A DNA stretch of 64,000 nt from Atribacter laminatus (GCF_015775515.1 NZ_CP065383.1:2790001-2854000); one strand, 5' to 3'. Shown: positions 25,790 to 34,530, counted from the first letter of the stretch. Notes: generated by a model not told the origin, from the letters alone. A program made the numbers and translations.

Positions 25790-26324
25790 GGGTCAATTCC
25801 TGACTGGTAATTATTTGTTGAATACGCTGCAGGGCTTCCTGGTCTTCTAAACCAAATACCTCATAAAATTTCTCAGTAAGCTGGTAAAGAAAAGGTTTTC
25901 CTGGTCGGTCAACCTGACCAGCAATAATGATTAAACCCCTTTCTAATAGAACACTGATTGCAGCTCCGGAATCTACTCCTCGTTTGATATCGATTTGAGT
26001 TTTGGTAACCGGCTGTTCAAGGGAAACGATAGCTAGAACCTCCAAAGCAGCACGGGATATCCCTTTTTTAACCGTGATCTGAGCATAATCCTTCAAATGG
26101 CTTCCATACTCCGGCCGAACCGCCATTTGCCACTGCCCGGCTACTCGGCGTAAAAATATGGCGCTCTGCCGTAACCGGTAGTCCTCGGCTAAATTCAAAA
26201 TTTCTTTTTCAACTCTTTCTCGGTCGGCTTGAGTCACTCTCATTAACTCCTCAATCGGAACCGGCTGAGGAGAGGAAAAAAGAAAAGCTTCGATTAATCC
26301 TTTTAACAAAATATCATCACTCAT
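25776..26324 (-). CDS. scpB: Segregation and condensation protein B
   Basis: ScpB is the kite-type winged-helix partner in the SMC-ScpAB condensin complex. The 182-residue product shows the tandem winged-helix pattern: L-L-K-G-L-I-E-A-F-L-F-S-S-P-Q-P near residue 5, the L-R-R-V-A-G-Q-W-Q-M-A-V-R-P near 57, S-R-A-A-L-E-V-L-A-I-V-S-L-E-Q-P-V-T-K near 91, then I-K-R-G-V-D-S-G and the L-L-E-R-G-L-I-I. These are diagnostic of ScpB. It overlaps the preceding ScpA-like gene by eight bases (ATGA type) and rluB by 14. Confidence 0.93.
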   Translation of the reverse strand: MSDDILLKGLIEAFLFSSPQPVPIEELMRVTQADRERVEKEILNLAEDYRLRQSAIFLRRVAGQWQMAVRPEYGSHLKDYAQITVKKGISRAALEVLAIVSLEQPVTKTQIDIKRGVDSGAAISVLLERGLIIIAGQVDRPGKPFLYQLTEKFYEVFGLEDQEALQRIQQIITSQELTHEIE

Positions 26325-26898
26325 TTTTTAGGAGGTACACCAACCCGTCTTCTTCTTTCATTTTTAGAAGGTCTCGAAATACCATGTCCAGTAAAACCAA
26401 AAAGGTTGCAATAACGATTCGAAGTTCTCGTCTATTCTGAAACAAAGCATCCATTCTGAACCATTGACCGGTTCGCTGGTCAAAAAAACCATTGATGTAA
26501 TCTCTCTGCTCTTCAATCAGATTTTCAAAGTGATCATCTATTTCAATATCCGGTTGATTCGATTCGGTATTCAAAAATTTCCGATATAAACCCAACAAGC
26601 TGTCCAGTGACATCTTTTCCAGATCAAGAACTTCACGGGTTTGAATTTTTTTCCAGCGCTCTGGTGGAACTTTCAAAATGTTTTCTTCCTGTTGCTTCAG
26701 CTCGGCAAGAACCTGAGAAAACAATTCAAAGATCTTCTTCTCAATTGGTTGATTTTCTTCTTCCGAAATGGCTTCTTCCTCAATCTGGAGAATTTCGTTC
26801 AACTGTTTTTCAACCAACTCAATATCTTCTTGGAGCAGGTTTACCCTCCCCCAAAGAGCATTGGCTTTTTCAATTCGATCTTTCCAGTCGGTATCCAT
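26317..26898 (-). CDS. scpA: ScpA-like kleisin, N-terminal domain not recognisable
   Basis: This gene occupies the place of scpA just before scpB. Its 193-residue product ends in a winged-helix segment (R-E-L-R-I-V-I-A-T-F-L-V-L-L-D-M-V near residues 155-171, then D-G-L-V-Y-L-L) that matches the C-terminal SMC-cap-binding domain of ScpA. The first 100 residues are Glu-rich and helical and lack the family's N-terminal G-P-L-D-L-L-L signature; the protein is about 60 residues shorter than usual. trpS ends intact four bases upstream, so no lost exon or frameshift is hidden there. It may be a diverged kleisin whose SMC-neck contact differs. Family assignment is inferred from the C-terminus and position. 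Confidence 0.65.
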   Translation of the reverse strand: MDTDWKDRIEKANALWGRVNLLQEDIELVEKQLNEILQIEEEAISEEENQPIEKKIFELFSQVLAELKQQEENILKVPPERWKKIQTREVLDLEKMSLDSLLGLYRKFLNTESNQPDIEIDDHFENLIEEQRDYINGFFDQRTGQWFRMDALFQNRRELRIVIATFLVLLDMVFRDLLKMKEEDGLVYLLKNE

Positions 26899-26901
26899 AA
26901 T

Positions 26902-27906
26902 CTATCGGGGTATTTGATAAGCAATATGCATTGCTTCTCGAACCTTTTGCATTGTTTCACGAGCAAGAGTCTGAGCTTTCCGACTCCCTTCTACTAATAT
27001 ATTTTTGACTAACTGGTCTTTCCCTTGATATCGTTCCCGGAAAGGCGTAATCTCTTCCAGATAATCAACCATATATCCCAATAGCTCTTTTTTGCAATCA
27101 ACGCATCCCAAATCTCCGGTTCGGCAGTCTTCTTCAATCTGTTCGACTCGAGGATTTCCAACAATATTATGAAATGAAAATACATTGCATCTTTCCGGAT
27201 GTCCCGGATCACGTTTTCGAACTTTCTCCGGATCGGTAAACATTGAAAGAACCTTGGTTCGCAACTCTTCCTTGGTATCAGATAAGCCGATAGCGTTATT
27301 TAAACTCTTACTCATCTTTCTCCCATCAATCCCCAAGATTCGTGGAGTTTCGGTAAGAAGCGGTTGGGGTTCCTTGAACACCTCTTGTTGATAGAGAAAA
27401 TGAAAACGTCGTACCATTTCTCGGGCAATCTCAATATGAGGAACTTGATCTTCTCCAACCGGCACCTTAACTCCTTGATATATTATGATGTCGGCAGCCA
27501 TTAAAACCGGATAGCCAAGATGCCCATAACCAACCGCTTCTTTCAAACCCATGTCTTGGAGTTGCTGCTTTAAGACCGGATTTCGTTCCAGCCACCCCAA
27601 AGGAGTGACCATGGAAAGAAGAAGATGAAGTTCAGCATGCTCCGGTACCAATGATTGAATCATGGGAATACATACCTCGGGATCAATGCCCACGCTAAAC
27701 CAATCAACAGCCATATCAATGATATTTCTCTCTATATCCTCAGTATGTTCAAATGAGGTGGTCAAAGCATGCCAATCGACAATACCAAAAATACAGTCAT
27801 ATTCTTTTTGGAGCTGCAGCCAATTTTTTAACGCTCCAAGATAATGACCGATATGCATTTTACCGGTCGGTCTCATTCCACTAAAGATCCTATCTTTGCT
27901 CCCCAC
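26902..27906 (-). CDS. trpS: Tryptophanyl-tRNA synthetase
   Basis: Class I synthetase that charges tRNA-Trp. The 334-residue protein has the HIGH motif H-I-G-H at 18-21 preceded by G-M-R-P-T-G-K, the A-D-I-I-I-Y-Q and V-P-V-G-E-D-Q-V-P-H motifs in the middle and the K-M-S-K-S loop near residue 197. All are standard. It starts with GTG 27906, inside the last 17 bases of the DHH-CBS-polymerase gene, with no separate ribosome site, so coupled translation is likely. The ScpA-like gene begins four bases after its stop. Confidence 0.95.
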   Translation of the reverse strand: MGSKDRIFSGMRPTGKMHIGHYLGALKNWLQLQKEYDCIFGIVDWHALTTSFEHTEDIERNIIDMAVDWFSVGIDPEVCIPMIQSLVPEHAELHLLLSMVTPLGWLERNPVLKQQLQDMGLKEAVGYGHLGYPVLMAADIIIYQGVKVPVGEDQVPHIEIAREMVRRFHFLYQQEVFKEPQPLLTETPRILGIDGRKMSKSLNNAIGLSDTKEELRTKVLSMFTDPEKVRKRDPGHPERCNVFSFHNIVGNPRVEQIEEDCRTGDLGCVDCKKELLGYMVDYLEEITPFRERYQGKDQLVKNILVEGSRKAQTLARETMQKVREAMHIAYQIPR

Positions 27907-30499
27907 GTTTATTCACCCTTTCCCAACTTTGCTTAATCAATTGTTCTTCTTCAAAACGGTTCTTGGCATATCCATCAATTTTAGCCAATTTTAACTCATC
28001 CAGCATTGTAGCATAGTGAGGTCCAGCTTTAATTCCCATTTCTTGTAAATCAGAGCCTTTTAAAATGGTTTTAATCGTCCTCCATTCTTTAAGATAACGG
28101 TTTATTCGCTGATTGGCCAAACTTTTCTCCGGATAAAAGCTGAGCAAAAAGTACAAAAATTCAAGCGGCATTAAACGACAGCGAAGATAAATTTCTGAAG
28201 GGCGAATGTCTTTTTCTTCGACAGCAGACATAAATTCACTTTTATAGGAGTGATAACTCACCACTTTATGGGAGAAATGACGAGATAGTGCCAAACGCTT
28301 TTGCAATAAAGAAATTTGCTTGACGTCAAAGTCGTCGAAAAGAGGAGTTAATTGATAAAGAAATTTATCTATCCCGATAATGGTTTTTACTTCTGGGAGT
28401 CTTCTTTCCACGCCAATAAACCGATCGGAATATTCCCTTTTCCAGATACATCCTGGTAAAATTGACGGAATCATTTCCAATTGGTAAAGACGTTCTAAAT
28501 AGCGATAATAATTGGGAAGCTCCAGAATAAGTTGGATTTCTTCTTTAAGACGATCGGGTTTAATACTATCTAACAAATTTTTTCGAATAGTTTGTTTTAA
28601 AAGACTCATGGTAAATGGTTCAATGTGAAAATCATATTTTTTTTCAAACCGGACCGCTCGTATGGACCGAGCCGGGTCATCAACAAAACTTAACGGATGA
28701 AGAATTCGAAGAATCTTATTTCTCAAATCACGATAACCGCCAAAAAAATCATAGAGCTCTCCCCAATTATCGGGATAAATGCTAATTGCCATCGCATTCA
28801 AGGTAAAATCTCTTCGAAACAAATCTTTTTTTAAGTCAGAATATTCCACGTCGGGTGCCGCTCCTGGAAAAGCATAAAATTCTTTACGAGCACTGGCAAA
28901 ATCGATTCGTTTCTTCTCTTTCATAAAAATGACCGATGTGCCAAAAGGTGGATAGGAAACTACCTTCCCATTCAACAGTCGGTTGAGATTTTGGGAAAAT
29001 TCAATTGCGTCACCTTCTACTACCAAATCCAAATCATGATTGGGAACACCCAAAATAATATCCCTTACCACTCCTCCAACCAGATAAGTTCTCACTCCAA
29101 CTCGGCGGGCGAGACCACTGATCAAGTTGATCAATTCCAAATCAGCAGCACTAAAATGGGCAAATACCGACTCGGAAACATTCAATCGGGTTAACTCATT
29201 CACTACAATATTTTCTTTCTGATGAAACACCCGCAAAAGATCGCTTCGGGTGATTATCCCGATCGGTTTTCCCGCTTTGATAACCGGCACTCTCCCTATA
29301 TCGTTTTCTACCATTAAATTTCGTATGGTGTAAATCGAATCACGGGGCGAGACTCCAATAATTTGAGGTGACATAAAGCTCTTTATTGGGGCATTTTGTA
29401 AGCCATGGTGAATGGCTTTTTCCATATCCCTTCGGGCAATTATACCTACCAGTGTCCCCTCGTCATCCACCACCGGTAATCCGGAAAAACCCGAACGAAT
29501 TAAAGTTAAATAAGCATCGTTAATACTGCTTTCATGGTGAATGGTTTTTACAGGCGTTGACATAATATCAATAGCTCGAGTAAAAGAAAATGAGCGTTTC
29601 ATCATGTTGATGATTTTTTTTCTGACTTCTTCCAATGAACTCCCCTTAATCGAAACCGACGCAGCGCTTTTATGCCCCCCACCATTTAAGCCAGTGGTGA
29701 TGATGCTTACATCGATTTCTTCTAAGCGGCTACGAGCAATGACATACACTTTATTTTCCATATCAAAGAGTGAAAAAAGGACATTAATTTCTTCCAAATC
29801 CATCAATTTATGAACCAGAAAAGATACCCCGTCGACATAATCTTTCACCTGAACTGATGTAAAATGAACCTGAATCCCATTTACTTCAACCACTGCGAGG
29901 GAATTCACCATCAGTTTTAAAACATCCCGTTGCTCACTGGTAAGCTGCATATTGACATAATCAGGTATGGCACTCAACTTCGCTCCGTGTTCGACTAAAA
30001 AAGCTGCGGCTTGAAGGTCTCGGGCGGTTGTGGTTGGGAAGGTTAACGATCCGGTATCTTCATATATTCCAAGAATTAGCAGAGTCGCTTCCAAAGAATT
30101 AAGTGGAAGATTCTGTTCTTTGATCAGCTCTACCAAAATAGTGGTACAGGCACCGGTTGGCTGAACAATCACCTGTTCGCCTTTTAATCCATCCGGTGTT
30201 TCAGGATGATGATCATAGATTGCATAGGCTACCCGTCCAGCTTGAATCAGCTCTTCGGCTCTTCCGCCCCTCGAAGGAGAAGAAGCATCCACAATCCATA
30301 TTTTCTTAACCGATTTCCAATCCAATTCTTTCTCAACTGAATAATCAAAAAAAGTTCCATAAAGAGTGAGAAAGCGCCGAACATTTCGATTCACACTACC
30401 ACCGATAATGATGCGGGTTCCCGGATAAAGTTTGCAAACTGCAAACATCGAGGCTAAGGCGTCAAAGTCAGTACCTTCATGGCTAATGACAATATTCAT
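27890..30499 (-). CDS. DHH phosphoesterase-CBS-tRNA nucleotidyltransferase fusion
   Basis: An 869-residue protein with three modules. Residues 1-305 form a DHH/DHHA1 phosphoesterase, with D-F-D-A-L-A-S at 11-17, D96-H97-H98 and G-G-G-H-K-S-A-A near 275. Residues about 312-425 hold a pair of CBS domains. Residues about 470-869 form a class II poly(A) polymerase/tRNA nucleotidyltransferase, with Y-L-V-G-G-V-V-R-D near 476, H-D-L-D-L-V-V-E-G, R-R-D-F-T-L-N-A-M-A-I and R-S-I-R-A-V-R-F. This architecture is known from Aquifex and Thermotoga, where it acts as a CCA- or A-adding enzyme. Whether this copy adds CCA or only part needs knowledge of other genomic copies. It overlaps trpS by 17 bases. Confidence 0.88.
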   Translation of the reverse strand: MNIVISHEGTDFDALASMFAVCKLYPGTRIIIGGSVNRNVRRFLTLYGTFFDYSVEKELDWKSVKKIWIVDASSPSRGGRAEELIQAGRVAYAIYDHHPETPDGLKGEQVIVQPTGACTTILVELIKEQNLPLNSLEATLLILGIYEDTGSLTFPTTTARDLQAAAFLVEHGAKLSAIPDYVNMQLTSEQRDVLKLMVNSLAVVEVNGIQVHFTSVQVKDYVDGVSFLVHKLMDLEEINVLFSLFDMENKVYVIARSRLEEIDVSIITTGLNGGGHKSAASVSIKGSSLEEVRKKIINMMKRSFSFTRAIDIMSTPVKTIHHESSINDAYLTLIRSGFSGLPVVDDEGTLVGIIARRDMEKAIHHGLQNAPIKSFMSPQIIGVSPRDSIYTIRNLMVENDIGRVPVIKAGKPIGIITRSDLLRVFHQKENIVVNELTRLNVSESVFAHFSAADLELINLISGLARRVGVRTYLVGGVVRDIILGVPNHDLDLVVEGDAIEFSQNLNRLLNGKVVSYPPFGTSVIFMKEKKRIDFASARKEFYAFPGAAPDVEYSDLKKDLFRRDFTLNAMAISIYPDNWGELYDFFGGYRDLRNKILRILHPLSFVDDPARSIRAVRFEKKYDFHIEPFTMSLLKQTIRKNLLDSIKPDRLKEEIQLILELPNYYRYLERLYQLEMIPSILPGCIWKREYSDRFIGVERRLPEVKTIIGIDKFLYQLTPLFDDFDVKQISLLQKRLALSRHFSHKVVSYHSYKSEFMSAVEEKDIRPSEIYLRCRLMPLEFLYFLLSFYPEKSLANQRINRYLKEWRTIKTILKGSDLQEMGIKAGPHYATMLDELKLAKIDGYAKNRFEEEQLIKQSWERVNKRGEQR

Positions 30500-30596
30500 T
30501 ATTGATTAAACTCCTGAATAGGATGTAAGACCGGCGGAAAATAGTAAATCATCTTAAAATAATAATTCATCGGATCTAAACCTTCTTCCTTCTCAA

Positions 30597-31763
30597 TTAA
30601 TCTTCGAGTATGAAGGAAAAACTGGTTCCCGGACCCGACCAAGGAATTCCGAACAACTGGGCAATCGTCGCCCCAATATCAGCAAACGAAGAACGGATTC
30701 CCAAAGAATTCCCCGTCAATAATTGGGGAGAGGCACAGATTAGAAGTGCGTGTTCGCGGGAGTGATCAGTGCTGGACGTGGTAGGATCACACCCATGGTC
30801 ACTGGTAATGATTAAAATGTCATCAAAACGTAATCGAGGGAGAAATTCTTTTAATTGAGCATCCCAGGACTCAAGAGCCTTTTGAAAACCAATAGCGTCA
30901 TTACGATGACCATAGAGGGTATCGAAATCATTGAAGTTTGCCCAAATCAAACCAAAACGCTCATCTTCGAGTAATTCAAAAAATACCCGAAAGGTATCAG
31001 AGTTATTGGTGGTCTTAAAATTTTTACTGATTCCTCGCCCGGCAAAAACATCACCAATTTTTCCAACTCCAGCTACTTGAATTCCTCTCTCCAAAAGAAC
31101 ATCTAATACCGTTGGATAAGGAGGTGGCAGCGAAAAATCTTTCCGCCTTGAGGTCCGTTGAAAGCTTCCTGGCTGGCCAATAAAGGGACGCGCAATAATA
31201 CGGGCAACAGCGTGATCGCCATTCATAATTTTTCGAACCATTTCACAAAGACGATACAGGTCTTTAACCGAGACGATCTCTTCATGTGCAGCGATTTGCA
31301 GCACGCTATCGGCTGAAGTATATAAAATAGGAAAACCGGTACGGATATGTTCGGCACCATATTCTTCAATAATGGCAGTTCCTGATGCCGGTTTGTTTCC
31401 CAAAATCCGGAAACCTGTAACCCTTTCGATCTCATCGATAATCTCTTCGGGAAAACCTTGCGGATAAACCGGGAAAGGATGCTCGGTAATGACCCCCATC
31501 ATCTCCCAATGACCAGTAGTCGTATCCTTCCCTGCTGATTTTTCCACCATCTTCCCATACCATCCCTCGGCTTTTTTTACCGCAACAACTCCCGGTATTG
31601 GTTCGATTTTTCCCAAGCCTAATCTTTCCAGAGTCGGGCAAGACAAACCACCAACCTCCCGAGAAAGATTGGCTAACGTATGGCTTCCTTCGTCTCCATA
31701 TTCAGCGGCATCAGGAAGTTCACCCATTCCTAAGCCATCAAGAAGTGCAATGAATATTCTCAA
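30597..31763 (-). CDS. deoB: Phosphopentomutase
   Basis: DeoB interconverts ribose- or deoxyribose-1-phosphate and the 5-phosphate in nucleoside salvage, an alkaline-phosphatase-fold enzyme with two metal ions. Visible elements are the first metal Asp in L-L-D-G-L-G-M-G-E-L-P-D-A-A near residue 9, the phospho-threonine region K-D-T-T-T-G-H-W-E near residue 80, and the C-terminal T-S-D-H-G-C-D-P and D-H-S-R-E-H metal ligands. TTG 31763 is chosen because GGGAGG precedes it by six bases and the N-terminus then fits homologues; it overlaps the Nudix stop as TTGA. The product is 388 residues. No other deo genes are nearby. Confidence 0.93.
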   Translation of the reverse strand: MRIFIALLDGLGMGELPDAAEYGDEGSHTLANLSREVGGLSCPTLERLGLGKIEPIPGVVAVKKAEGWYGKMVEKSAGKDTTTGHWEMMGVITEHPFPVYPQGFPEEIIDEIERVTGFRILGNKPASGTAIIEEYGAEHIRTGFPILYTSADSVLQIAAHEEIVSVKDLYRLCEMVRKIMNGDHAVARIIARPFIGQPGSFQRTSRRKDFSLPPPYPTVLDVLLERGIQVAGVGKIGDVFAGRGISKNFKTTNNSDTFRVFFELLEDERFGLIWANFNDFDTLYGHRNDAIGFQKALESWDAQLKEFLPRLRFDDILIITSDHGCDPTTSSTDHSREHALLICASPQLLTGNSLGIRSSFADIGATIAQLFGIPWSGPGTSFSFILED

Positions 31764-32320
31764 GTCAATCCTCCCAGCCAATATTGTAAGGCAATTATGG
31801 TCTTGGCATCTTGTATTTCTCCTTTAGTCATCATATCCTGAGCTTTTTCTCGATTTACTTTTAAATAATAAATTTCCTCATCATCATCTCCCTTTCGAGC
31901 TTTTTCAACCGGTTGTACTTGGGAAGCAAGAAAAAAATGGATCCGTTCGGTACTATATCCCGGTGCCAGAAATACCGGGAAAAGGTACTTCCAACATTCA
32001 CTGGCAAAACCAGTTTCTTCCTCCAACTCTCGAATCGCACAATCCAGTGGATCCTCATCGAGTTCCAAGGTTCCGGCAGGAATTTCCCATAGCCATTGTC
32101 CAGCCGGTGCTCGAAATTGTCGTATTAAAATTAATTGATTCTCTGGCGTGGTGGCGATAATTGTCACCGCTCCCGGATGATTGACGAAAATTCGTTCTAA
32201 ATTATCAACATATATATTTTTTTTCAATTGAAATAAACGAGTTTCACAGAGAACATCACTGCTCTTTATTTCAGGGATAACCAGTTTTGACGACTTTATT
32301 TCATCATACGGAAAAAACAC
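31760..32320 (-). CDS. Nudix hydrolase, ADP-ribose pyrophosphatase type
   Basis: A 186-residue Nudix hydrolase. The Nudix box is complete, G-T-L-E-L-D-E then R-E-L-E-E-E-T-G, near residues 82-103. It is preceded by the beta strand R-Q-F-R-A-P-A-G-Q-W-L-W-E-I-P-A-G typical of ADP-ribose pyrophosphatases, with Pro about 15 residues after the box. Hydrolysis of ADP-ribose to AMP and ribose-5-phosphate is the family inference. It starts at GTG 32320, with GGAG seven bases upstream inside the CBS-ACT gene's end. deoB follows with a four-base overlap, and a link through ribose phosphates is plausible but unproven. Confidence 0.88.
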   Translation of the reverse strand: MFFPYDEIKSSKLVIPEIKSSDVLCETRLFQLKKNIYVDNLERIFVNHPGAVTIIATTPENQLILIRQFRAPAGQWLWEIPAGTLELDEDPLDCAIRELEEETGFASECWKYLFPVFLAPGYSTERIHFFLASQVQPVEKARKGDDDEEIYYLKVNREKAQDMMTKGEIQDAKTIIALQYWLGGLT

Positions 32321-32322
32321 AT

Positions 32323-32985
32323 TTACGCTCCTTCATCAACTTGGGTAACCCAGACATGTTTCACAGTAATACCATCAGCTTTAAAAGCCTCAATAATTGG
32401 CTCATAATCGCGAGTCGCAATCCGTATCACAACATAACGTAAATTTGGTTTTTCTTTTATATAAAAGGTTGCCAAACTCAAAATATTTACCATGAATTGA
32501 GAAACGATTCCGGTAACTCGATGCAATTCACCCGGTTTTTCAGGAAGCTCAAGGGTGATTCGGGTTCCACCTAACTCAACCCCCAGAGTTTCAACTAATA
32601 CATCAAAAATATCTGATTCGGTTATCATTCCAACCACCCGGGTTTCCTCAACCACCGGAAGTCCACCGACTTGATTTTTTTTCATGATTAAAGCAGCTTC
32701 TTCAATTGGGATATCGGGTTTTATGGTGATTACCTTTTTTTCCATGATTTCAGATACATTCATTTTACTGAGGAGATAAGTCAACTCAAAACGACTCAAG
32801 GTGGTTGCCTTAGATGGTTCTGCTTCTAATAAGTCGTTATAAGTAACAATCCCAATTAATTTATCCCGATCAACGACCGGAAGTCTTCGAACTTCATTTT
32901 CTTTCATTAATCTCTCTGCTTCCAAAATAGTTGTAGTGCTGGAAATAATCACCACGTCTTTGCTCATACGGTCTCTTACTAACAT
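32323..32985 (-). CDS. CBS-pair and ACT domain protein (AcuB-like)
   Basis: A soluble 220-residue regulator-like protein with two N-terminal CBS domains (about residues 1-55 and 78-132, each with the L-P-V-V-x pattern: R-R-L-P-V-V-D and G-G-L-P-V-V-E). An ACT domain follows, about residues 142-210 (T-L-E-L-P-E-K-P-G-E-L-H-R-V). The order resembles AcuB-family proteins, which may sense adenylates and amino acids; no catalytic domain is present. ATG 32985 is preferred over a TTG two codons earlier because AAGGGGG lies eight bases before it. It is the first gene of a run with the Nudix hydrolase and deoB, with a 240-base gap upstream. Confidence 0.85.
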   Translation of the reverse strand: MLVRDRMSKDVVIISSTTTILEAERLMKENEVRRLPVVDRDKLIGIVTYNDLLEAEPSKATTLSRFELTYLLSKMNVSEIMEKKVITIKPDIPIEEAALIMKKNQVGGLPVVEETRVVGMITESDIFDVLVETLGVELGGTRITLELPEKPGELHRVTGIVSQFMVNILSLATFYIKEKPNLRYVVIRIATRDYEPIIEAFKADGITVKHVWVTQVDEGA

Positions 32986-33068
32986 TGGCAATCCCCCCTT
33001 CCAGGGAATTTTCTTTTTTAAGAATTTTTAAAACCACTTAAAAGTATCTTACTCATCACTATTATAGC

Positions 33069-33183
33069 TATCCTGAAAATCCATGGGCATGATAAATCAA
33101 GCCCCTAAAAAGAATTATAAAATGGAGGAGCACAATTTATTGCGCCCAATTCATGGAGCGACATGCCATGCAATGTCTAATCT
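33069..33183. repeat. Dispersed hairpin-rich intergenic repeat, copy A
   Basis: This stretch of the 239-base gap between the CBS-ACT and kor genes contains three successive small inverted repeats. They are GGGC/GCCC at 33085-33104, GCACAAT/ATTGCGC around 33130-33146 and GACAT/ATGTC around 33160-33177. Positions 33094-33183 align by eye at about 70 percent identity with 59203-59292. The first 16 bases, 33069-33084, recur exactly at 55314-55329. A TATAAT on the minus strand at 33061-33066 could be the -10 of the CBS-ACT gene, but no good -35 is seen. Confidence 0.7.
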
Positions 33184-33224
33184 TTGTTTTCATTCTCATC
33201 TGGTACCATCAAGCACTCCTGGTT

Positions 33225-33779
33225 CTATTCAGGAATTTTCTTGGATATCGAATTCTTTCCTGCGTAGAAAGCTTTCATATTGATATCAATTAACTTACTT
33301 TTCTTCCCTTGTAATATTTCTTCCAAAGCATTCCGGATTGACTCCTCTTTAACTGTTGAATGATATCCAATCAAGGCTCCAAGGATAACCATATTTAAAG
33401 TTCGAGGATCGCCTACATCATTGCCGGCAATATCATTTCCAGGAACTTCCAATATTTGAATTTTGGAATCATGATGCGTTTGGGTGATTAAAGAAGAATT
33501 AACAACCAATAACCCTCCCGGTCTTACGGTAGGAGCATAACGTCGCAGGGATGGTTCATTCATGACAATACAAACATTGGGATGATCAGAGATAGTTGAT
33601 CCTATTTCCTGATCAGAAATGATAACAACACAATTCGCCGTTCCACCCCTCATTTCAGGACCGTAGGAGGGAAACCAGCTGACATGATATCCATCAATCA
33701 TGCCAGCTGTCGCTAATACTCTTCCTAAAAATAAAATTCCTTGGCCACCGAATCCTGCTACCACGGTTTCAACGTGCAT
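33225..33779 (-). CDS. korC: 2-oxoacid:ferredoxin oxidoreductase, gamma subunit
   Basis: The gamma subunit of a four-subunit 2-oxoacid:ferredoxin oxidoreductase (Kor/Vor type), 184 residues. It starts with the diagnostic G-F-G-G-Q-G-I-L-F-L-G near residue 9 and contains W-F-P-S-Y-G-P-E-M-R-G-G-T-A-N near 36, both conserved in this domain, where it helps bind CoA. It overlaps the beta subunit gene by 11 bases. Together korD, korA, korB and korC make the oxygen-sensitive enzyme that oxidises a 2-oxoacid to acyl-CoA and reduces ferredoxin. Whether the substrate is 2-oxoglutarate or a branched-chain oxoacid cannot be told from sequence. Confidence 0.9.
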   Translation of the reverse strand: MHVETVVAGFGGQGILFLGRVLATAGMIDGYHVSWFPSYGPEMRGGTANCVVIISDQEIGSTISDHPNVCIVMNEPSLRRYAPTVRPGGLLVVNSSLITQTHHDSKIQILEVPGNDIAGNDVGDPRTLNMVILGALIGYHSTVKEESIRNALEEILQGKKSKLIDINMKAFYAGKNSISKKIPE

Positions 33780-34530
33780 CGGGAACTCCCTCCTTGACTT
33801 TTATTTCACCAAGGGGAAATACTGAAATAATATTCTTTTCCAACCATTGGACGGCTTCGAGTGGCGGCAGAGCCCAATTGGTAGGACAGGGTGATAAAAT
33901 TTCTACTAAAGAAAAGCCTAAACCAGCTTGTTGGGTTAAAAAAGCTCGCTTGATTGATTGTTTCGCTTTTTTTATCAGCTGAGGCTTGGTTAGGGCAACT
34001 CGAGCGATATAAGCCGACCCTTCGGCAACTGCCAACATTTCTCCCAGTTTAAAAGGAAATCCTGCTTCGGCTTGCTTTCTTCCCCGAGGAGAGGTTGTCG
34101 TCCGTTGGTCAAGAATAGTGGTGGGCGCCATCTGTCCTCCCGTCATCCCAAAAGTAGCGTTGTTAATAAAAAAAGCCGAAATACATTCACCTCTTACTGC
34201 ACAATGCACAATTTCTGCGGTGCCGATAGCGGCAATATCACCATCACCTTGATAAGAAAAAACCATCCGGTCGGGAAGTGCTCGTTTTATACCAGTAGCG
34301 GTAGCCGGAGCCCGACCATGAGCACCCATAACAAAATCAATATCCAAACATTCATAGATATATACCGAACAGCCTACCGGTCCAACACCGATGGTTTTAT
34401 CAGCAATGTCCAGTTCATCGATAACTTCGGCAATTAATCGCTGAGCCAAACCATGATTACAGCCCGGACAATAACGGAAAGGTTGATTAATTAAGGTCTT
34501 TGGTCTCTCAAATACAGTCTGCATAGCCAT
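33769..34530 (-). CDS. korB: 2-oxoacid:ferredoxin oxidoreductase, beta subunit (TPP-binding)
   Basis: The thiamine-diphosphate-binding beta subunit, 253 residues. F-R-Y-C-P-G-C-N-H-G near residue 18 and the TPP motif G-D-G-D-I-A-A-I-G near 97, ending in N-N-A-T-F-G-M-T-G-G-Q near 127, are clearly visible. M-G-A-H-G-R-A-P-A-T-A-T-G near residue 68 is the pre-TPP loop of the family. It starts six bases after the alpha subunit stop and overlaps korC by 11 bases. Works in the cytosol in the KorDABC complex, passing electrons from the hydroxyalkyl-TPP to the delta-subunit clusters. Confidence 0.92.
   Translation of the reverse strand: MAMQTVFERPKTLINQPFRYCPGCNHGLAQRLIAEVIDELDIADKTIGVGPVGCSVYIYECLDIDFVMGAHGRAPATATGIKRALPDRMVFSYQGDGDIAAIGTAEIVHCAVRGECISAFFINNATFGMTGGQMAPTTILDQRTTTSPRGRKQAEAGFPFKLGEMLAVAEGSAYIARVALTKPQLIKKAKQSIKRAFLTQQAGLGFSLVEILSPCPTNWALPPLEAVQWLEKNIISVFPLGEIKVKEGVPDAR

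Noticed and set aside
33083-33283. Plus-strand open frame of 66 codons between the CBS-ACT and kor genes
   Set aside because: It runs through repeat copy A and into the antisense of korC, has no good ribosome site and no recognisable protein features.
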